From Pseudomonas sp. ABC1 (GTDB lineage Bacteria; Pseudomonadota; Gammaproteobacteria; Pseudomonadales; Pseudomonadaceae), in contig NZ_CP058349.1 in NCBI RefSeq assembly GCF_013395055.1, forward strand, positions 1,488,001-1,552,000: a stretch of DNA of 64,000 nt, read 5' to 3'. Below, one piece after another: positions 14,612 to 24,106 of the stretch. The notes beneath the pieces are model-generated. The model ran no database searches. It saw only the letters and a program-made list of their open reading frames with translations, and was not told where the DNA came from. The position numbers and the translations under genes were made by a program. Each line of letters starts with the position of its first letter. Within the stretch, counting starts at the first letter, position 1.

Positions 14612-16489
14612 TCACTGCCCGCGCATAAACAGCTTGTCGAGCTGATCCATGCTCATCTGCGTCCAGGTCGGGCGACCGTGGTTGCACTGGCCGCTGCGTT
14701 CGGTGCTTTCCATGTCGCGCAGCAGGGCGTTCATTTCCGGCAGAGTCAGGCGGCGATTGGCGCGTACAGAACCGTGGCAGGCCATGGTGCCGAGCAACTC
14801 GTTCAGGTGCGCCTGGATGCGGTCGCTGGTGCCGTACTCCATCAGGTCGGCGATCACGTCGATCACCAGCCGGTTGGCCTCGGCCTGCTTGAGCAGCGCG
14901 GGAATCTGGCGGATCGCCAGGGTTTCCGGGCCCAGGCGCTGCAACTCGAAGCCGAGCTTCTGGAACCACTCGGCGTGTTCCTCGGCGCAGTCGGCCTCGC
15001 GCTGGCTGACGGCGATGCTGACCGGCACCAGCAGCGGCTGGCCGCGCAAGCCTTCGCTGGCCATGGCGATCTTCAGCCGCTCGTAGGTGATGCGCTCATG
15101 GGCCGCGTGCATGTCCACCACTACCATGCCCTGGGCGTTCTCGGCGAGGATATAGACGCCCTTGAGCTGGGCGACGGCATACCCCAGCGGCGGGATATCG
15201 CCCTGGCTCTCGGGCAAGGCCACCGCCTGTGCCGCGGGTTCGGCGAGTGGCGCGAAGTATTCCCGGTAGGCCTCGGCGACCGGCATCGCGCCCTTCGCCG
15301 GGTAATTGGACTGGTAGCCCGCGCCCGCACCACGCCAGGCCGGCTGCGGTTCGGCTGGTGGACGTTCGAGGACATTGGCGGCCAGGCTCATCTCGTTCTG
15401 CCCGGCAAACTCACCGGCCTCCAGGCCGCTGGCTCGGGGTTGCGTTTCGGCCTGGGCTGGCGGCAACTGATCCTCCGGACGCACATCGCCCAGGGCGCGG
15501 TGCAGGGTGCCGTAGAGGAAGTCATGCACCATGCGGCTGTCACGGAAGCGCACTTCATGCTTGGTCGGGTGGACGTTGACGTCCACCACCGCCGGATCGA
15601 CTTCGAGAAACAGCACGAAGGTCGGATGACGGCCATTGAACAGCACGTCGCGATAGGCCTGGCGCACCGCGTGGGCCACCAGTTTGTCGCGCACCATGCG
15701 TCCGTTGACGTAGAAATACTGCAGGTCGGCCTGGCTGCGGGAATAGGTCGGCAGGCCGACCCAACCCCACAAATGCAAGCCGTTGCGTTCGATCTCGATC
15801 GGCAGCGCCTGCTCCAGGAAGGCCGGGCTGCACACCGCCGCCACCCGCCGTGCGCGTGCCGTATCGTCATGCGCTTCATGCAGCGCCTGCACCACCTTGC
15901 CGTTATGGCGCAGGTGGAAGGCCACGTCGAAACGCGCCAGGGCCAGGCGCTTGATGACTTCCTGCAGGTGGTCGAACTCGGTCTTCTCGCTGCGCAGGAA
16001 CTTGCGCCGCGCCGGGGTGTTGAAGAACAGGTCGCGCACTTCCACCGAGGTGCCGACCGGATGGGCAGCGGGTTGCACCCGCGCCTCCATGTCACGCCCT
16101 TCGGTTTCCACCTGCCAGGCTTCGCTGGCGTCGGCGGTGCGCGAAGTCAGGGTCAGCCGCGAGACGGAGCTGATCGACGCCAGCGCCTCGCCACGGAAAC
16201 CCAGGCTCATCACCCGCTCCAGTTCGTCCAGGTCACGAATCTTGCTGGTGGCATGCCGGGCCAGGGCCAGCGGCAGCTCATCCTCGGGGATACCGCAACC
16301 ATCGTCGCGCACCCGCAGCAGCTTTACGCCACCCTGTTCGATGTCCACGTCGATGCGACGGGCACCGGAATCCAGACTGTTCTCCAGCAGTTCCTTGATG
16401 ACCGAGGCCGGGCGCTCGACCACTTCGCCCGCGGCGATCTGGTTGGCCAGGCGCGGGTCGAGCAACTGGATGCGACGGCGTTCGCTCAT
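14612..16489 (-). CDS. mutL: DNA mismatch repair protein MutL
   Basis: 625 residues. It couples MutS mismatch recognition to strand incision. The N-terminal GHKL ATPase shows NQIAAGEVVERPASVIKELL, the DDGCGI box and LGFRGEALASIS. The C-terminal dimerisation domain has DMHAAHERITYE starting at D459, which fits the endonuclease motif DQHA(X)2E(X)4E with Gln replaced by Met, as in other pseudomonads, and unlike the E. coli protein that lacks nuclease activity. The start overlaps the amiB stop (ATGA), so it is the distal gene of the nnr-tsaE-amiB-mutL operon, a conserved order. Confidence 0.98.
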   Translation of the reverse strand: MSERRRIQLLDPRLANQIAAGEVVERPASVIKELLENSLDSGARRIDVDIEQGGVKLLRVRDDGCGIPEDELPLALARHATSKIRDLDELERVMSLGFRGEALASISSVSRLTLTSRTADASEAWQVETEGRDMEARVQPAAHPVGTSVEVRDLFFNTPARRKFLRSEKTEFDHLQEVIKRLALARFDVAFHLRHNGKVVQALHEAHDDTARARRVAAVCSPAFLEQALPIEIERNGLHLWGWVGLPTYSRSQADLQYFYVNGRMVRDKLVAHAVRQAYRDVLFNGRHPTFVLFLEVDPAVVDVNVHPTKHEVRFRDSRMVHDFLYGTLHRALGDVRPEDQLPPAQAETQPRASGLEAGEFAGQNEMSLAANVLERPPAEPQPAWRGAGAGYQSNYPAKGAMPVAEAYREYFAPLAEPAAQAVALPESQGDIPPLGYAVAQLKGVYILAENAQGMVVVDMHAAHERITYERLKIAMASEGLRGQPLLVPVSIAVSQREADCAEEHAEWFQKLGFELQRLGPETLAIRQIPALLKQAEANRLVIDVIADLMEYGTSDRIQAHLNELLGTMACHGSVRANRRLTLPEMNALLRDMESTERSGQCNHGRPTWTQMSMDQLDKLFMRGQ

Positions 16490-17901
16490 GGCTGGGCCGC
16501 CAGGGTGGTCGCGGGAATCTTCAGGGTCTGACCCACCTTGATCGTGTCGCTTTTCAGGCTATTGGCACTGCGCAGGGCAGCCAGGCTGACCTGATAGCGC
16601 TGGGCCAGGATCGCCAGGCTCTCGCCGGAGCGCACCACATGTTCGCGCGGCCCGCTGGCGATCTTGCCGGAGTCGCGCATCCAGGCGATGTAGGTGCCCG
16701 GTGGCGGGTTCTCGTGGAAGAACTGGCGCACGCCGGTATGGATCGAGCGCGCCAGTGCCTGCTGGTGGGCACGGGTCTGCAACTTCTTGGCTTCGGACGG
16801 GTTGGAGATGAAGCCGGTCTCGACCAGGATCGACGGAATGTCCGGCGACTTCAGCACCATGAAGCCGGCTTGCTCCACACGCCGCTTGTGCAGCGGGGTG
16901 ATGCTGCCCATGTTGCTCAGCACCTTCTGCCCGACGTTCAGGCTGGAGGACAGCGAGGCGGTCATCGACAGGTCGAGCAGCACGCCCGCGAGCATCTGGT
17001 CCTTGTCGCCCAGGCTGACGTTGCCGGCGCCACCGATGAGGTCCGAGCGGTTCTCGCTGTCGGCCAGCCAGCGCGCGGTCTCCGAAGTCGCGCCCCGGTC
17101 GGACAGGGCGAACACCGAAGCACCGAAGGCGGCAGCGCGTGGCGCGGCGTCGGCATGGATGGAAACGAACAGGTCGGCGCCCTTCTTGCGGGCGATCTCG
17201 GTGCGTTTGCGCAGCGGGATGAAGTAGTCGCCGGTGCGCACCAGCTCGGCGCGGAAGCCCTTCTCGGCGTTGATCTGGCGTTGCAGCTCCTTGGAAATCT
17301 GCAACACCACATGCTTCTCGAAGATACGTCCCGGACCGATGGCACCGGGGTCTTCGCCGCCATGCCCGGCGTCGATGGCGACGACGATGTCGCGCTTGCT
17401 GCTGGGCAGTACCGGCAGCTTGCTCGGCGGCAGCGTCGGCGAGACCGGCACGTTCGGTGTGCTCGGTGCGGTGGCGACTGGAGGCGCCACGGGCCGCTGC
17501 GGCGCGGCGTCCTGATCGAACAGGTCGACCACCAGGCGGTGGCCATACTGCTGGTTCGGCGGCAGCGAGAAACTCTTGGGCGAGACCTGGGATGATAGGT
17601 CGATGACGACCCGCAGGGTCTGCGCGTCGTACTGGGCCGAACGCACCCCGGTAATCGGCGTGTTTTCCAGCGGCATGCCGTCCAGCGCGGTCTTCAGGCT
17701 CGCGCCCTTGACGTCGATGACCAGCCGATGGGGTGCCTCGAGGGTGAAAATCGTGTGCTGCACCGGACCCGACAGGTCGAATACCAAGCGGGTATTGTCC
17801 GGCGCACGCCACAGGCGCACGCCGTTCACACTGGCATCGGCCCAGGCCTGGACGGTCATCATCAGCAACAACAGGCCGCCCAGCAGCGCGCGTATGCGCA
17901 T
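16486..17901 (-). CDS. amiB: N-acetylmuramoyl-L-alanine amidase AmiB/AmiC type
   Basis: 471 residues. It splits septal peptidoglycan by removing stem peptides during cell separation, in the periplasm. Order: signal peptide (ending around QAWA), AMIN domain (about 25-130) for localisation, Pro-rich linker, Amidase_3 catalytic domain beginning IDAGHGGEDPGAIG with zinc-binding His, and a C-terminal LysM repeat (HVVRSGESLAILAQRYQVS). The ATG at 17901 is chosen because GAGG lies 6-7 nt upstream and it leads directly into the signal peptide; earlier in-frame starts would add a hydrophilic extension. It follows tsaE by 8 nt. Confidence 0.96.
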   Translation of the reverse strand: MRIRALLGGLLLLMMTVQAWADASVNGVRLWRAPDNTRLVFDLSGPVQHTIFTLEAPHRLVIDVKGASLKTALDGMPLENTPITGVRSAQYDAQTLRVVIDLSSQVSPKSFSLPPNQQYGHRLVVDLFDQDAAPQRPVAPPVATAPSTPNVPVSPTLPPSKLPVLPSSKRDIVVAIDAGHGGEDPGAIGPGRIFEKHVVLQISKELQRQINAEKGFRAELVRTGDYFIPLRKRTEIARKKGADLFVSIHADAAPRAAAFGASVFALSDRGATSETARWLADSENRSDLIGGAGNVSLGDKDQMLAGVLLDLSMTASLSSSLNVGQKVLSNMGSITPLHKRRVEQAGFMVLKSPDIPSILVETGFISNPSEAKKLQTRAHQQALARSIHTGVRQFFHENPPPGTYIAWMRDSGKIASGPREHVVRSGESLAILAQRYQVSLAALRSANSLKSDTIKVGQTLKIPATTLAAQP

Positions 17902-17909
17902 ATCCAACC

Positions 17910-18389
17910 TCATTTCGTTGATTGACTCGCGATACTCAGAACGGCGCACCAGTCTTCACCTCGTGCGCTGCGCGGCGACAGGCACAGCGCGCGGCCGGCC
18001 CCTTGGGGCGTAATGGTAATGTCCAGGTCCGCCTTTGGCAAAACGCCGGCGCCCTGTTCCGGCCATTCGACCAGGCACAGCGTGTCGGCAGCGAAATAAT
18101 CGCGGATGCCCAGGTACTCCAGCTCCTCCGGATCGACCAGCCGGTAGAGGTCGAAGTGGTAGACCTGTACAGCGTCCAGCGTATACGGCTCGACCAGCGT
18201 GAAGGTCGGGCTCTTGACCTTGCCCTGGTGCCCGAAACCACGCAGCAGGCCGCGCGACAGTGTGGTCTTGCCAGCCCCCAGGTCGCCGTGCAGGTAGATC
18301 ACCCCCCGCCCACCGCTGGCCTGGCCGATACGGGCACCCAGCGCCAGCATCGCGTCTTCGTCCTCGGCATGCAGCATCAGTTCCGGCAT
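17910..18389 (-). CDS. tsaE: tRNA threonylcarbamoyladenosine biosynthesis ATPase TsaE
   Basis: 159 residues, normal size. Works with TsaB and TsaD to make t6A37 in tRNAs. Walker A is HGDLGAGKTTLSRGLL, followed by SPTFTLVEPY and the HFDLYRL segment typical of the family. The start (complement of 18387-18389) lies inside the last codons of nnr, giving a 13-nt overlap that points to translational coupling. Confidence 0.97.
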   Translation of the reverse strand: MPELMLHAEDEDAMLALGARIGQASGGRGVIYLHGDLGAGKTTLSRGLLRGFGHQGKVKSPTFTLVEPYTLDAVQVYHFDLYRLVDPEELEYLGIRDYFAADTLCLVEWPEQGAGVLPKADLDITITPQGAGRALCLSPRSARGEDWCAVLSIASQSTK

Positions 18390-19876
18390 GGCGAATGCTC
18401 CTCCAACAGTTGGCGAATAACCGGGATCAGGTCCCCTGCCGTCAGGCCACGGCCTTCGCGCCCCAGCCGCTCGCCGGCCCGCGCATGCAGCCAGCAGGCC
18501 AGACTGGCCGCATCGAACGGCGACAGACCCTGCGCCAGCAGGGCACCGATCACACCTGCCAGCACGTCGCCCAGGCCCGGTCCGGCCATGGCGGGGTGGC
18601 CGTGATCGCACAGGGCCAGACGCCCCTGGGCATCGGCGAGCAGGCTGCCGGCACCCTTGAGCAGTGCCACGCAGTCGTAGCGCTGCGCCAGGGCCAGTGC
18701 CGCCTGCGGACGGTCGGCCTGGACCTGATCGATGCCCCAACCCAGCAACCGCGCCGCCTCGCCCGGATGTGGCGTGATCACCGCACCGGCCGGCAAGCTC
18801 ACCAGCCCTTCGGCCAACAGATTGAGTGCATCGGCATCCCACACCTGGGGCACCGGGTGCGACGCCGCGAGGCTCAGCAAAGCACGCCCCCACGGCGCGA
18901 CGCCCAGCCCCGGCCCAACCACCAGCACATCCGCTGGCTCGCACAACCCATGCAGGCGGTAAGTGGAATCCACACCCGTGGCCATTATCTCGGGACGGCG
19001 CACCAGGGCGGCGGCGACATGTTCGGGGCGCGTGGCCAGCGTCACCATGCCGGCGCCACAACGCAGCGCCGCCTCGGCACTGAGCAGCGCGGCACCACCC
19101 GTGCCACGGTCGCCCCCCAGCACCAGCAAGCGGCCAAAGCGGCCCTTGTGTGCGGTCGGCGAACGGGCCGGCAACCGCGTCAGCGTGGCGGCGCTCAGTC
19201 GCTGGGCCACGGCAGGCACCTGATCGAGGATGGCCGGTTCGATCTGGAGAGCATCGAAAACGCATTCACCGACCAGCGCCGGGCCTTCCCCGGTCAACAG
19301 GCCGAGCTTCATGCCGATGAAACTCACCGTCACACTGGCCTTGATCGCAACGCCCAGCACACTGCCGGTATCGGCACACAGCCCGGAGGGCAGGTCCAGC
19401 GCCAGGACCGGCAGACCACTGGCGTTGATCGCTTCGATGGCCTCGCGGTAAGGCGCCCGTACGTCGCCACTGAGGCCGGTGCCCAACAGAGCGTCCACCA
19501 GCACGCCTTCCAGGCTCGCCGGGGTGCGCCAGTCCTGGCAGACCACACCGGCGGCACGCGCCTCCTCGGCGGCGGACGCGGCATCGCCCCGCAGGCGCTG
19601 AGGATCGCCGACCGCCAGCACCTTCACACGCCAACCGGCACGTTGCGCCAGGATCGCGAGCAAGTAGCCATCCCCGGCATTGTTGCCCTGGCCGGTCAGC
19701 ACGGTCACGCACCCGACCGTCGGCCAGTGCCGGCGCAGGGCACGCCAGGCCGCATGGGCGGCACGCTGCATCAACACCAGCCCTGGCGTACCGGCAGCGA
19801 TCAGGCGGCGATCGAGTTCACGCACCTGGGCGGCGCGATAGAGGGATGCCGGCATCTGTTCGGTGTTCTGTGGCAT
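18377..19876 (-). CDS. nnr: Bifunctional NAD(P)H-hydrate epimerase / ADP-dependent dehydratase
   Basis: 499 residues. Repairs hydrated NADH and NADPH in the cytosol. The N-terminal YjeF_N epimerase domain (about 1-215) has GQGNNAGDGYLLA. The C-terminal ribokinase-like dehydratase domain (about 225-499) has VVGPGLGVAPWGR, TPHPGEAARLLG and AMAGPGLGDVLAGV. Start at 19876 is supported by AAGG 7 nt upstream; a TTG five codons earlier is less likely. First gene of the operon with tsaE, amiB and mutL, divergent from queG. Confidence 0.96.
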   Translation of the reverse strand: MPQNTEQMPASLYRAAQVRELDRRLIAAGTPGLVLMQRAAHAAWRALRRHWPTVGCVTVLTGQGNNAGDGYLLAILAQRAGWRVKVLAVGDPQRLRGDAASAAEEARAAGVVCQDWRTPASLEGVLVDALLGTGLSGDVRAPYREAIEAINASGLPVLALDLPSGLCADTGSVLGVAIKASVTVSFIGMKLGLLTGEGPALVGECVFDALQIEPAILDQVPAVAQRLSAATLTRLPARSPTAHKGRFGRLLVLGGDRGTGGAALLSAEAALRCGAGMVTLATRPEHVAAALVRRPEIMATGVDSTYRLHGLCEPADVLVVGPGLGVAPWGRALLSLAASHPVPQVWDADALNLLAEGLVSLPAGAVITPHPGEAARLLGWGIDQVQADRPQAALALAQRYDCVALLKGAGSLLADAQGRLALCDHGHPAMAGPGLGDVLAGVIGALLAQGLSPFDAASLACWLHARAGERLGREGRGLTAGDLIPVIRQLLEEHSPCRN

Positions 19877-20003
19877 GAATGAGCCTTTCAAGGACTGGCC
19901 GCAACGGGCGGCATGACAGGTGTATCGGGCAAAAGCGACGCATGGGCTCCCACCTGGGGCAATGACGCCGCGGCCGCGACCCGCAAGGCGCGGCTATGCG
20001 ACA

Positions 20004-20009
20004 ATTATA
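20004..20009 (-). promoter_or_regulatory. Possible -10 element for the nnr-tsaE-amiB-mutL operon
   Basis: A perfect TATAAT on the minus strand, about 128 nt upstream of the nnr start in the divergent nnr/queG region. No good -35 hexamer at 16-18 nt was found, so this is only suggestive. Confidence 0.35.
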
Positions 20010-20035
20010 CCCGTCAGCCGTCAACGAAATCTCCG

Positions 20036-21109
20036 ATGTCCGCGCCCATTCTCGACCCCGCCGCCCTCGCCCGTTCCATCAAGGACTGGGGCCGCGAGCT
20101 TGGCTTCCAGCAGGTCGGCATCAGTGGCCTGGACCTCGCCGAGCATGAAGCGCATCTGCAACGCTGGCTGGAGGCCGGCTATCACGGCGAAATGGACTAT
20201 ATGGCCGCCCACGGCAGCAAACGTTCCCGGCCTGATGAACTGGTGCCCGGCACCTTGCGGGTGATCTCCCTGCGCATGGACTACCTGCCGGGCGACACGC
20301 GCATGACGCAACGCCTGGCAGAGCCGGAGAAAGCCTACGTGTCGCGCTACGCCCTTGGCCGCGACTACCACAAGCTGATTCGCAAACGCCTGCAACAGTT
20401 GGCCGAACGCATCCAGGCGGAGATCGGCCCGCTGGGTTTCCGAGCCTTCGTCGACAGCGCCCCGGTACTGGAGAAGGCCGTGGCACAACAGGCGGGACTG
20501 GGCTGGATCGGCAAGAACACCCTGCTGCTCAACCGCAAGGCCGGGAGCTGGTTCTTCCTCGGCGAGCTGTTCGTCGATATCGAGCTGCCCGTGGACGATC
20601 CTCACGAGCGCGAACACTGCGGCAAGTGCAGCGCCTGCCTGGTCGCCTGCCCCACCGGCGCATTCGTCGGCGAACGCATGCTGGACGCGCGGCGTTGCAT
20701 CTCCTACCTGACCATCGAACTCAAGGGGCCGATCCCGCTGGAACTGCGCAGCCTGATCGGCAACCGCGTGTTCGGCTGCGACGATTGCCAGATCGTCTGC
20801 CCGTGGAACCGTTTCGCCCGGCCCACCGAGCAGAGCGACTTCGCCCCGCGCCACAGCCTCGACAACGCCGGGCTCAGCGAGCTGTTCGGCTGGAGCGAGG
20901 AAGAGTTCCTGTCACGCACCGAAGGCTCGCCGCTGCGCCGCGCCGGCTACGAACGCTGGCTGCGCAACCTGGCCGTGGGACTGGGCAATGCCCCCTCGAC
21001 CATCCCGGTGCTGGAGGCACTGCGCTCGCGCCTGGAACACCCCTCCGAACTGGTGCGCGAGCATGTGCGCTGGGCGCTGCGACAGCATGGCGAATCCGTT
21101 GCCCCATGA
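20036..21109 (+). CDS. queG: Epoxyqueuosine reductase QueG
   Basis: 357 residues. Catalyses the last step of queuosine formation in tRNA using cobalamin and two [4Fe-4S] clusters. The ferredoxin-like part shows CGKCSACLVACPTGAF and CDDCQIVCPWN, with the intervening CISYLTIELKGPIP conserved in QueG. The C-terminus carries the HEAT-like helical extension. The start at 20036 (MSAPILDP) gives the usual length; longer frames extend into the divergent promoter region. Confidence 0.97.
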   Translation: MSAPILDPAALARSIKDWGRELGFQQVGISGLDLAEHEAHLQRWLEAGYHGEMDYMAAHGSKRSRPDELVPGTLRVISLRMDYLPGDTRMTQRLAEPEKAYVSRYALGRDYHKLIRKRLQQLAERIQAEIGPLGFRAFVDSAPVLEKAVAQQAGLGWIGKNTLLLNRKAGSWFFLGELFVDIELPVDDPHEREHCGKCSACLVACPTGAFVGERMLDARRCISYLTIELKGPIPLELRSLIGNRVFGCDDCQIVCPWNRFARPTEQSDFAPRHSLDNAGLSELFGWSEEEFLSRTEGSPLRRAGYERWLRNLAVGLGNAPSTIPVLEALRSRLEHPSELVREHVRWALRQHGESVAP

Positions 21110-21119
21110 AACTCGGCGC

Positions 21120-21821
21120 CTATTTCTCGTCCCGGCGTGACGCCAGCCGATCCGCCAGGCGCGTGGGCTCTGGCAAGCGGTAGCGGGTGACGAAGCGCAT
21201 CACCAGTTCCGGGGCACTGGCCAGGCTGACCCGATGGCCCGGCGAGACGATCAGCGGCCTGACCCGCAGCTTGCTGCGCAGCACACTGCCGATGACCTCG
21301 CCGCTCCTGCGCTCGCACAGCTCGACCCGTGCACCACGTTCCTCGCCCAGTTCGGCATGCACACCGGTGAGGATCTTCTTGGCCACGCCAATGGTCGGCA
21401 GCCCGGTCACCACCCCCAGGTGCGCAGCGATGCCCAGGCGACGCGGATGGGCGATGCCATGGCCGTCGGAGAAGATCAGGTTCGGCAGTTCGGGCAGGCC
21501 GCGTAACGCTTCAAGCACCGCCGGCAACTCGCGGAACGACAGCAACCCAGGCACATACGGCATGCTCGTCGGCAACCGCACCAGTCGGCTGGCCAGTACC
21601 TGAAGACTGTCGGCATCCAGCAACACCGCCGCTGCACGGGTGATACGACCGCCCTCTTCGAAACCGACATCCACCCCGGCCACCCGGCGCAACGGGGCGA
21701 AGTCATCCTCCAGCCGCACCTGCCGCGCCAGGCTCGATTGCAACTCGCGGGCCTGGGCCGTGCTGCCATCCCAACCGTCGAACGCGCTCACGGGCAAAAC
21801 AGACGATAAATCCACTGGCAT
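21120..21821 (-). CDS. nfi: Endonuclease V (deoxyinosine 3'-endonuclease)
   Basis: 233 residues. Nicks DNA one nucleotide 3' of deoxyinosine, initiating repair of deaminated adenine. Family motifs: RVAGVDVGFEEGG with the first metal-binding Asp, LIFSDGHGIAHPRRLGIAAH with the second Asp, and GVAKKILTG. The start at 21821 has GGAGG 5 nt upstream. It is convergent with queG, with only 10 nt between the stops. Confidence 0.96.
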   Translation of the reverse strand: MPVDLSSVLPVSAFDGWDGSTAQARELQSSLARQVRLEDDFAPLRRVAGVDVGFEEGGRITRAAAVLLDADSLQVLASRLVRLPTSMPYVPGLLSFRELPAVLEALRGLPELPNLIFSDGHGIAHPRRLGIAAHLGVVTGLPTIGVAKKILTGVHAELGEERGARVELCERRSGEVIGSVLRSKLRVRPLIVSPGHRVSLASAPELVMRFVTRYRLPEPTRLADRLASRRDEK

Positions 21822-21865
21822 AAGTCCTCCAGAAACACTCACGACAACGAGCCAGCCCTTATTTA

Positions 21866-21900
21866 CCCCCTCTCCCGCCTGCGGGAGAGGGCTGGGGCGG
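21866..21900 (+). repeat. CCCTCTCCCGC/GCGGGAGAGGG hairpin repeat (copy 1)
   Basis: CCCTCTCCCGC (21868-21878) pairs perfectly with GCGGGAGAGGG (21881-21891), followed by CTGGGG. A near-identical element lies at 55161-55199 and a degenerate inverted one at 59583-59619. It sits between divergent nfi and the MORN/C13 gene. Confidence 0.8.
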
Positions 21901-21986
21901 ACCGCATCTGCGCCACATCCTATCGCACCCCGCATACGGCAACGCTTTGCGGCATACTGCCGCGTACCTGAACTCGGAAACCTTCG

Positions 21987-23462
21987 ATGCGCCCCCTCAT
22001 TCCCCTGCTGCTCGGCTGCCTGCTGGTTGCCTGTGGCGATGACACCCCACTGACCTCCGCCGACGGCGTGCTGCCTGACGGTAGCCGCTACCAGGGCACG
22101 CTGGCCGACGGCCTGCTGCAAGGCGAAGGCCGCCTCGACTACCCGGACGGCAGCCATTACCAGGGCCGCTTCCGCCATGGGTTGTTCCACGGACCAGGCT
22201 TTCTGCAATACGCCGACGGCACGATCTACCAGGGTGAGTTCGAAGACGGCCAGCTCAACGGCGAAGGCATGCGCATCGACAGCGATGGCACCCTCAACGG
22301 TACATTCCGGCACGGGCTCCTCGACGGCACAGGCAGCTACCTGGCGGCCTCCGGCGCACGCTATGAAGGCCACTTCGCGCAGGACCTGTTCAGCGGCCAG
22401 GGGCGCTATGAGGACGAGCACGGCTCGGTCTGGAGCGGCGAGTTCGAGGATGGCCAGATGCACGGCCTGGGGCGTTACACGGACGAAGACGGCAGTCTCT
22501 ACGACGGCGCATTCAAACAGTGGCGCTACCATGGCCAGGGCCACCTGCAACGCGCCGATGGTAGCCACTACCAGGGACAGTTCCGCCGAGGGCGCTATCA
22601 TGGCGAAGGCACATTGACCCAGGCCGACGGCACGGTACTCGCAGGCACCTGGAACAACGGACGCCGCGTACGCGATGACAAGGGCCAGCGCCTGCCCGAC
22701 CCGCTGGAGCTGGCCCTGCTTGGGCAGGAACGGCTGCTGCAACAGGCCATCGACGCCCTGCCGGCCTCGACACCGGCGCCAGAGCTCTACACCCTGGCCT
22801 TCGCCGGTGACGGCCAGCAGAGCGTCTTCCTGCGCGAAGCCGACTATGTCAGCGAGTTGCTCTCCCGCGCCTTCGGCGCCCACGGCCAGATCACCCTGGT
22901 CAACCACCGCGACCACCTGGCCGACCGGCCGCTGGCCACACGCGAGAACCTACGCCGCGCCATCCTGGCCCTGGCCGAACGCAGTGGCCCGGAAGACCTG
23001 ATCTTCCTCTACTTCACCAGCCACGGCTCGTCCGACCACCGTCTGGCACTGGAGCAACCCCGCCTGGCCCTGGAAGACCTGCCCGCCACCGAACTGGCCG
23101 AACTGTTGCAGCCCCTGGCGGATCGCCCCAAGGTCGTGGTGGTCTCTGCGTGCTTTTCCGGCGGTTTCATCGAACCGTTGAAGAACGACAACACCCTGGT
23201 CATGACCGCCGCCCGCGCCGACCGAGTTTCCTTCGGCTGTTCGGAGGAAAGCGACTTCACCTATTTCGGCCGGGCGCTGTTCGCCGAAGCCCTGCAACGC
23301 ACCGACGATCTGGAAAAAGCCTTCGAACTGGCCAGCGCCACCGTTGCCGAACGTGAACAGGCCGACCGGTTCGAAGCATCCGAACCCCAGCTCTGGGCAC
23401 CTGAACGGGTGCTGGAGCGCTGGCGGCTGATAACCAAGACACGACCAGGAGCACAGCCATGA
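21987..23462 (+). CDS. MORN-repeat lipoprotein with C13 (legumain/caspase-fold) peptidase domain
   Basis: 491 residues. A lipoprotein signal peptide ends in LLVAC (lipidation at C16). Residues about 25-230 hold roughly nine MORN-type repeats of about 23 residues (pattern YPDGSHYQGRF...GEG). Residues about 255-475 resemble peptidase C13: a His-Gly pair in FTSHGSSDH (H346) and a Cys in VVVSACFSGGF (C389) form the clan CD His/Cys dyad. Both catalytic residues are present, so protease activity is plausible; substrate unknown. It should be tethered to a membrane facing the periplasm or surface. It overlaps the downstream reductase-like gene by 4 nt (ATGA). Confidence 0.88.
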   Translation: MRPLIPLLLGCLLVACGDDTPLTSADGVLPDGSRYQGTLADGLLQGEGRLDYPDGSHYQGRFRHGLFHGPGFLQYADGTIYQGEFEDGQLNGEGMRIDSDGTLNGTFRHGLLDGTGSYLAASGARYEGHFAQDLFSGQGRYEDEHGSVWSGEFEDGQMHGLGRYTDEDGSLYDGAFKQWRYHGQGHLQRADGSHYQGQFRRGRYHGEGTLTQADGTVLAGTWNNGRRVRDDKGQRLPDPLELALLGQERLLQQAIDALPASTPAPELYTLAFAGDGQQSVFLREADYVSELLSRAFGAHGQITLVNHRDHLADRPLATRENLRRAILALAERSGPEDLIFLYFTSHGSSDHRLALEQPRLALEDLPATELAELLQPLADRPKVVVVSACFSGGFIEPLKNDNTLVMTAARADRVSFGCSEESDFTYFGRALFAEALQRTDDLEKAFELASATVAEREQADRFEASEPQLWAPERVLERWRLITKTRPGAQP

Positions 23463-24100
23463 CCACCACGCCACGCCGAATCCTCTTGGCCGGCGCAACC
23501 GGCCTGACCGGCGAGCACCTGCTCGACCGCCTGCTCAATGAACCGACGGTGAAGCACGTACTCGCGCCCACCCGCCGGCCCCTGGCCAGCCATCCACGGC
23601 TACAGAATCCGGTCGGTGAATTGGCGCAATTGCTGCCGACGCTGTCCGGTGAGTTCGATATCGCCTTCTGCTGCCTGGGCACGACCCTGAAACAGGCGGG
23701 CAGCCAGGAGGCGTTCCGCGCCGTCGACCACGATCTGGTGCTGGCCTTCGCAAAACGCGCACGGGTACTGGGCGTCCGTCACCTGCTGGTCATCAGCTCG
23801 CTGGGAGCCAGTACCGACAGCACGCTGTTCTACACACGGATCAAGGGCGAAACCGAAGCGGCGCTGCTGGAACAGGGCTGGCCACAACTGACCATCGCCC
23901 GCCCGTCGCAATTGCTGGGCTCGCGGCTGGAGCCACGCCTGACCGAGCGCCTCGCCGGTCCGCTGTCACAGCTGCTGCCCGGCAAGTACCACGGCATCGA
24001 AGTCTGCGCACTGGCCCGCGCACTCTGGCGCCTGGCCCTGGAAGAAGACCAGGGCGCGCGTGTCGTCGAGTCGGATGAGTTGCGGAAACTGGGGCGCTGA
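23459..24100 (+). CDS. NAD(P)-binding Rossmann-fold oxidoreductase (atypical SDR)
   Basis: 213 residues. The N-terminal dinucleotide motif is LLAGATGLTGEHLL, followed by FCCLGTTLKQAGS and the VISSLGASTDSTLFYTRIKGE stretch typical of HTATIP2/YwnB-like atypical short-chain dehydrogenases. The usual YxxxK is represented by YTRIKGE. No substrate can be inferred. The ATGA overlap with the upstream C13 lipoprotein gene implies co-transcription, although a functional link is not obvious. Confidence 0.88.
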   Translation: MTTTPRRILLAGATGLTGEHLLDRLLNEPTVKHVLAPTRRPLASHPRLQNPVGELAQLLPTLSGEFDIAFCCLGTTLKQAGSQEAFRAVDHDLVLAFAKRARVLGVRHLLVISSLGASTDSTLFYTRIKGETEAALLEQGWPQLTIARPSQLLGSRLEPRLTERLAGPLSQLLPGKYHGIEVCALARALWRLALEEDQGARVVESDELRKLGR

Positions 24101-24106
24101 AACGAC

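Noticed and set aside
18390..19265. N-terminal extension of the tsaE frame
   Set aside because: It lies within nnr in another frame and has the composition of a shadow; the ATG at 18389 gives the normal TsaE size.
21822..22916. N-terminal extension of the nfi frame
   Set aside because: The extension overlaps the MORN/C13 gene on the other strand and the intergenic hairpin; the ATG at 21821 has a good ribosome site and gives the family length.
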